From: an uncultured Mollicutes bacterium
GTDB taxonomy: Bacteria; Bacillota_I; Bacilli_A; UBA3375
DNA length: 59,227 nucleotides
Reading direction: 5' to 3'
Assembly: GCA_900551955.1 (NCBI GenBank)
Contig: UWSE01000002.1
Span: forward strand, 1 to 59,227
This document shows, piece by piece, positions 55,103 through 59,227 of this stretch; the first letter of the stretch is position 1; every line of letters begins with the position of its first letter. Under the pieces are notes generated by a model, which saw nothing but the letters and a program-made list of their open reading frames with translations, made no database searches and had not been told where the DNA came from. Position numbers and translations under genes: made by a program.

Positions 55103-56494
55103 TTAATACTCACAATTACGTGTTGTACGAGGGAATGGAATTACATCACGAATGTTTTCAATTCCTGTTACATACATAACTAGACGCTCAAATCCTAAAC
55201 CAAATCCAGCGTGATCTACCCCTCCGTATTCACGAAGTTGTAAGTACCAATCATACTCTTCTTTATCTAAATCAAATTCTTGCATTTTATTAACTAATAC
55301 GTCATAACGCACTTCACGTTGACTACCACCAATTAATTCTCCAATACCTGGAACAAGTAAGTCAGTGGCAGCAACAGTTGTATTGTCATCATTATCTTTC
55401 ATATAGAACGCTTTAATATCACGAGGATAATTAGTAACAAATACTGGCGCTTTATATACTTGATCAGTTAAATATTTTTCGTGTTCTGTTGCTAAGTCAA
55501 CTCCAAAGTACACTTCATTTTCAAATTTATGCCCATCTTTAACCGCTTGTTCTAAAATCTCAACTGCTTCTTTGTAAGTTACGACATTAAATTTAGCATT
55601 AACTAAATCTGCTAGACGAGCAATAATGTCAACATCTTCATTTAAACCATTTAAGAAGCTCAATTCACTACGTCCATGTGCTAACACGTATTTAACAACA
55701 TGAATTAACATATCTTTTGCTAATACAATAATATCATCTAAATTAGCAAAAGCAATTTCCGGTTCTACCATCCAAAACTCAGCGGCATGACGTGTTGTAT
55801 TAGAATTTTCTGCTCTAAATGTTGGTCCAAAAGTATATACTTTTTTAAACGCTAATGCGTAAGCTTCAGCTACTAATTGTCCCGATACTGTTAAGTTGGC
55901 TTTTTTGTTAAAGAAATCTTGTTTATAATCAACACTTCCATCTTCATTTGTTTTAACATTGGCTAAATCTAATGTCGTTACTTGGAACATTTCTCCAGCA
56001 CCTTCAGCATCACTACTTGTAATTAATGGTGCATGTAACATAACAAAACCATTTTGGTTAAAGAATTCATGAATCGCAAAACTTAATAGCGATCTGATTC
56101 TAAATACTGCATTAAATGTATTAGTACGTGCACGTAAGTGCGCAATGTCACGTAAAAACTCATAGCTATGTTTTTTGGGTTGAAGTGGATAGTCTTCCTT
56201 ACTTTCTGCTAAAATGTCAATATTAGTTGCATTAATTTCAAATGGTTGTTGTTCTTTTCCTGTTAATACTAATTCACCACTCACTTCCACTGCAGCTGCA
56301 ATATGTAATTTTTCTAATGCTTCTTGGTTTGGCATATCTTTAAATACAACTTGCACTGTTTCAAAACATGTCCCATCATTAACCATTAAGAACGAAACAT
56401 TTTTACCAACTCGTTTATTTCTAATCCATCCTGTAAATGTAACTTCTTTTTCACTTAATTGTTGATAACTTTGTACTAATTCTTTTATTTCCAT
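55103..56494 (-). CDS. asnS: Asparaginyl-tRNA synthetase
   Basis: 463 residues, class IIb. N-terminal OB anticodon-binding fold with TFTGWIRNKRVGKNVSFL, motif 2 FRAENSNTTRHAAEFWMVEPE and motif 3 YGGVDHAGFGLGFERLVMY. The RAENSNTxRH form is characteristic of AsnRS rather than AspRS. Its presence shows direct charging of tRNA-Asn. It lies 11 bases after ribF. Confidence 0.96.
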   Translation of the reverse strand: MEIKELVQSYQQLSEKEVTFTGWIRNKRVGKNVSFLMVNDGTCFETVQVVFKDMPNQEALEKLHIAAAVEVSGELVLTGKEQQPFEINATNIDILAESKEDYPLQPKKHSYEFLRDIAHLRARTNTFNAVFRIRSLLSFAIHEFFNQNGFVMLHAPLITSSDAEGAGEMFQVTTLDLANVKTNEDGSVDYKQDFFNKKANLTVSGQLVAEAYALAFKKVYTFGPTFRAENSNTTRHAAEFWMVEPEIAFANLDDIIVLAKDMLIHVVKYVLAHGRSELSFLNGLNEDVDIIARLADLVNAKFNVVTYKEAVEILEQAVKDGHKFENEVYFGVDLATEHEKYLTDQVYKAPVFVTNYPRDIKAFYMKDNDDNTTVAATDLLVPGIGELIGGSQREVRYDVLVNKMQEFDLDKEEYDWYLQLREYGGVDHAGFGLGFERLVMYVTGIENIRDVIPFPRTTRNCEY

Positions 56495-56505
56495 AATTCC
56501 TCGCT

Positions 56506-57357
56506 TTAAATTTTACTTTTTTTACTTTCTACTTGTTTAATGTCACGTTTAATTTGTGTTACTAGTTTTGATTCTGAATCAAATTTTTTTTCTTCTCTTA
56601 AGTATTTGACAAATTCAACTGTAATTAATTCACCATAAATTTTTTTGTTAAAACCAATAATGTGTGTTTCAATGTTATTCCCGACTCCATTAAATGTAGG
56701 TCGTGAACCAACATTGGTTACAGATTTATATTTTTTACCTTTATAAATAACTCGTGTTTCGTAAACACCTTTTCTTAATAAGACATTGTTATGAATTAAG
56801 AAGTTAACAGTTGGCACTCCTAATCGATGACCTATACCTGATCCGGTTACGACCATATCTGTGATTGAAAAAGGTCTTGTTAACAATTCATTTGCTAAAC
56901 GAACATGACCTTCTTGTAAGTAATCACGGATTTGACTACTACTGATTTTCTCATTATTCTTTTTAACAAATTCTACCGTTTTAACTTTAAAGTGTTTTTC
57001 TAAATCAGCAACACTTCCTTGGTGTTTATAACCGAATCTAAAATCTGGTCCAGTAATAACTAACTCAGGATTAAACTGCTTTATAAATTCAATAAATTTT
57101 GATTTTGAATCTTTCTTAATTTTATTCAAATCAAGTACAATGATATTTGGACAATACTCTTTAAGTAATAATATCTTTTCTTCTGTTGGATAAATATCAT
57201 TAGCATGTAAATTATTAACAAAAGTAATAATTAAATCATTATTTGATAATTGACGTAATATCTTTTGATGACCTTTATGAACTCCATCAAAATATCCTAT
57301 GGCAATCTTTTCATACTCTTTTTTCGAACGTTGTAGTTCATCAAGATACTTTAACAT
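56506..57357 (-). CDS. ribF: Bifunctional riboflavin kinase/FMN adenylyltransferase
   Basis: 283 residues. The FAD synthetase part has AIGYFDGVHKGH (19-30) and ITGPDFRFGYKHQGSV; the kinase part has GVPTVNF, GVYET and NVGSRPTFNG. It makes FMN and FAD from riboflavin. The start at 57357 (MLKYLDEL) has AAGGAG at 4 bases; the longer frame starts inside truB. The truB-ribF order is standard. Confidence 0.94.
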   Translation of the reverse strand: MLKYLDELQRSKKEYEKIAIGYFDGVHKGHQKILRQLSNNDLIITFVNNLHANDIYPTEEKILLLKEYCPNIIVLDLNKIKKDSKSKFIEFIKQFNPELVITGPDFRFGYKHQGSVADLEKHFKVKTVEFVKKNNEKISSSQIRDYLQEGHVRLANELLTRPFSITDMVVTGSGIGHRLGVPTVNFLIHNNVLLRKGVYETRVIYKGKKYKSVTNVGSRPTFNGVGNNIETHIIGFNKKIYGELITVEFVKYLREEKKFDSESKLVTQIKRDIKQVESKKSKI

Positions 57358-57365
57358 TAATCTCC

Positions 57366-58214
57366 TTAACACATAAACACTGGTTTCATATAATCACAAT
57401 CATACTGATCATAAATGCCAATTACCTGATTATTTTTTTCATTGATAAAGATACAAGGTAATTGATAATCTTTTTTTAATTTCATACCACCATTAATTAT
57501 GATGTTATCGCTAGTTGTGTAACTAGGATATGTGGATTTTAGTAAACTATCTAAGCCAATGATATCGTCCTTAGTAATCGTATCTAATGTTTTTGCTTCA
57601 CTTAAACTAAATCCATTATTAATAGTTCTTATCAATTGATCCATACATCCAATAATACCTAACTTATCTAAGATATCTTGAATCAAACTTCTAATGTATG
57701 TACCATGACTAACAGTTGTTTCAAAACTAAATCCAGTTTCATCAACCGCAATCAACTCTAAACTATGGATGGTAATTAGTTGGGGTTTTAGTTCAAATTC
57801 TACCCCTTGACGCGCTAACTTATAAGCACTCACTCCATTAATCTTTTTTGCACTATACTTAGGTGGGGTTTGTTCCATCTGCCCAACCATTTGTCCTAAC
57901 ACTTGCTTTATCACACTTGCTTTAGGAACAACATCATTACTAGTTTCCACAACTTCACCTTCACTATCTAAGGTATTAGTGCTAACCCCTACTTTGACAT
58001 GGGCTTGGTAAGTTTTACACTCATGGTCAAGCAAGTTTAAATACTTTGTTCCGCGCTCTACTCCAACAACCAATACTCCCGTTGCAAGCGGATCAAGTGT
58101 GCCACTATGTCCGATCTTCTTAGTTCCTAATTGTTTTTTTAAAGCTCTAATCACATCATACGAACTAATTCCTTGTGGCTTATTAACTATTACTAATCCA
58201 CTATTTATTGACAC
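57366..58214 (-). CDS. truB: tRNA pseudouridine(55) synthase
   Basis: 282 residues. Catalytic Asp41 in GHSGTLDPLATGVL (35-48), GVERGTKYL, QTPPKYSAKK and GTYIRSLIQDI are in place. It makes pseudouridine 55 in the T loop of tRNAs. The start is GTG, overlapping the end of the yitT-like gene by 14 bases, with AGGAAA upstream. rbfA, its usual neighbour, is not present. Confidence 0.94.
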   Translation of the reverse strand: MSINSGLVIVNKPQGISSYDVIRALKKQLGTKKIGHSGTLDPLATGVLVVGVERGTKYLNLLDHECKTYQAHVKVGVSTNTLDSEGEVVETSNDVVPKASVIKQVLGQMVGQMEQTPPKYSAKKINGVSAYKLARQGVEFELKPQLITIHSLELIAVDETGFSFETTVSHGTYIRSLIQDILDKLGIIGCMDQLIRTINNGFSLSEAKTLDTITKDDIIGLDSLLKSTYPSYTTSDNIIINGGMKLKKDYQLPCIFINEKNNQVIGIYDQYDCDYMKPVFMC

Positions 58215-59055
58215 GATAATTTCCTATAACATCATATGTTTTGTTTGCAAAAATAAAGACATTAGGATTGATGTGATATATCTCTTCTTTTAGCATCGCA
58301 AACTGCACGACATTAAGCACTACCATAATAACTTCTTTATTGCTGTTAGTATAACCTCCGCGCACCTCTTTAAAAATTGAAGTTCCACGCCCGATATTTT
58401 TATGGATGTAATCAGCGACACTATCTAAATGTTCACCGATAATCCATACATTTACTTTTTGATTATTAGTATAAAATAGATTTAAGATTATTTCACGAAT
58501 AAAGATATAGATAATGGTAAACAACATCGTTTCAATACCAAGCACAAACCCTGATACTGCCACAATTAATAAATTAATTGGCATGTTGATATAAGAGAAA
58601 GGTATGCCATATTTTTTAAAGGCATATAAACAATAAAAATCAAAACCACCACTACTAGCTCCAATTTTTAACAATCCCCCTAAACTAAATCCCATAATTG
58701 CTGCTGCAAAGAAACAGTTAACAATTCGTTCATCAGTAAAGGAAGCAGGCAGACTAGCATTACTTAAAATCTCGGAAGTTAATGTTACTACTAAAATACT
58801 TAACACTGAATAGAAGGTAAATCTTTTTCCTAATTTACAAAACGATAAGATAATTCCTGGAATATTAAGTACTAAGTAAATAACACCGAAACTAATTGCC
58901 GAAAAATGCGAAACTAACTGAGCTACCCCCGTTAATCCCATCGACACTAAATTGGACGGTTGTAAGAAACAAGTAACCCCAAAAGCATAGATAATCGAAA
59001 GTATGATAATTAATGAAATCTTAACAATCACGGATTGTTTTTTAAGTTTGAACAC
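58201..59055 (-). CDS. YitT-family membrane protein (DUF161/DUF2179)
   Basis: 284 residues with about five hydrophobic segments in the first 200 residues (two-fold DUF161 pattern with LQPSNLVSMGLTGVAQL and KIGASSGGFDFY), then a soluble DUF2179 domain (VNVWIIGEHLDSVADYI to the end). Family function is not established. The start is GTG with AAGGAG. It is the first gene of the truB-to-nadDE operon; the IS copy ends about 60 bases upstream, leaving the promoter intact. Confidence 0.88.
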   Translation of the reverse strand: MFKLKKQSVIVKISLIIILSIIYAFGVTCFLQPSNLVSMGLTGVAQLVSHFSAISFGVIYLVLNIPGIILSFCKLGKRFTFYSVLSILVVTLTSEILSNASLPASFTDERIVNCFFAAAIMGFSLGGLLKIGASSGGFDFYCLYAFKKYGIPFSYINMPINLLIVAVSGFVLGIETMLFTIIYIFIREIILNLFYTNNQKVNVWIIGEHLDSVADYIHKNIGRGTSIFKEVRGGYTNSNKEVIMVVLNVVQFAMLKEEIYHINPNVFIFANKTYDVIGNYRVNK

Positions 59056-59075
59056 AATTCTCCTTACTTTACTAT

Positions 59076-59081
59076 ATTATA
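59076..59081 (-). promoter_or_regulatory. Promoter -10 of the yitT-truB operon
   Basis: TGGTATAAT on the minus strand, extended -10, about 20 bases before the GTG start. The -35 position (59099-59104) has no consensus match. With no other clear promoter down to 45704, it may serve 13 genes. Confidence 0.55.
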
Positions 59082-59118
59082 CCATTTTATTAAATTTATA
59101 TGGGTAAGATAAAGCCCG

Positions 59119-59227
59119 TGTAGATTGTAAAATGAAAGTTGCCACCCTGCAATGGTAAAATATTTTTGGAGGAAAAATGAGAAAAAACAATAAAATGACA
59201 TTACAAGATCGACTAACTATTAAGCAA
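59119..59227 (+). mobile_element. Left end of a second IS30-like insertion sequence (truncated by window edge)
   Basis: Reverse complement of positions 1-109 with one substitution. The terminal TGTAGATTG starts at 59119 directly after unrelated DNA, marking the element boundary. It then holds GGAGG and the transposase start. The two copies face outward, their left ends pointing into the 59-kb segment. Confidence 0.75.
59177..59227 (+). CDS. Transposase N-terminus, IS30-like (partial)
   Basis: ATG after GGAGGAAAA, 17 codons identical in translation to the copy at the left end (MRKNNKMTLQDRLTIKQ). It is truncated by the window edge, so no catalytic residues can be checked. Confidence 0.65.
   Translation, partial: MRKNNKMTLQDRLTIKQ

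Noticed and set aside
53377..56494. Search for T-box leaders before trpS and asnS
   Set aside because: Both genes are packed inside an operon with 12 bases or fewer upstream, so no T-box can fit. thrS also has only about 14 bases of leader.
1..59227. Defence island, CRISPR array or prophage
   Set aside because: No repeat-spacer array, Cas, restriction, toxin-antitoxin or phage structural genes were recognised. Most genes are housekeeping.

Overview
The window is very AT-rich DNA from a walled low-GC Gram-positive bacterium (Bacillota), most likely a member of the Erysipelotrichia or a near relative. The evidence is Firmicutes-type gene order, HPr kinase, a PASTA-domain Ser/Thr kinase with its phosphatase, RNase M5, TrmFO, Noc/Soj/Spo0J-type proteins, AAGGAGG-type ribosome binding sites, murein and lipoprotein genes, and use of TGA as a real stop (ends of aroA, mutM and rpe), which excludes the mycoplasma code. 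The genus assignment is inference.

Nearly everything lies on the minus strand in tightly packed operons with many ATGA or TAATG overlaps. Only thrS, tRNA-His and a putative small RNA are on the plus strand. Both window ends are the left ends of two IS30-like insertion sequences in inverted orientation, so this looks like a segment or contig bounded by IS copies.

Layout from left to right: an IS end; an intergenic small-RNA candidate with two promoters and a shared terminator; a tig-clpX-engB-trmR-trhP1-trhP2-priA operon covering protein folding and quality control, ribosome assembly, wobble uridine methoxylation and a helicase-dead PriA; tRNA-His; an ABC-2 exporter that looks acquired; aroA; a strip of type VII secretion/LXG debris beside a YhgE/Pip membrane protein; then a housekeeping operon (membrane protein, trmB, M42 peptidase, anchored protein, ytpR, murC, hprK, lgt, plsX, rnc, DAHP synthase). 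rpsO follows with its own promoter, leader and terminator. Next comes a DNA/RNA maintenance operon (trmFO, xerC, rnmV, nrnA, dnaE, methyltransferase, mutM, coaE, rimM, trmD, lepB, tex). Then rlmN-prpC-prkC-rsgA-rpe runs directly into rsmG-noc-parA-parB, chromosome-segregation genes that in Bacillus sit at oriC; no dnaA, rnpA or rpmH is present here. thrS converges on a long operon carrying NAD salvage (pncB, fused nadD-nadE), deoC, bifunctional glutathione synthesis (gshF), a MATE pump, trxB, trpS, a HAD phosphatase, asnS, ribF, truB and a YitT protein.

The most unusual items are the small RNA with CCUCC and CCUUCCC hairpin loops, the PriA and Noc homologues that have lost their nucleotide-handling motifs, the NadD-NadE fusion, the DnaE with a degenerate PHP domain, the type VII secretion remnants, and a uniform TG[C/G]TATAAT extended -10 at six of the promoters. 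No CRISPR array, prophage, rRNA operon or complete defence system was recognised.
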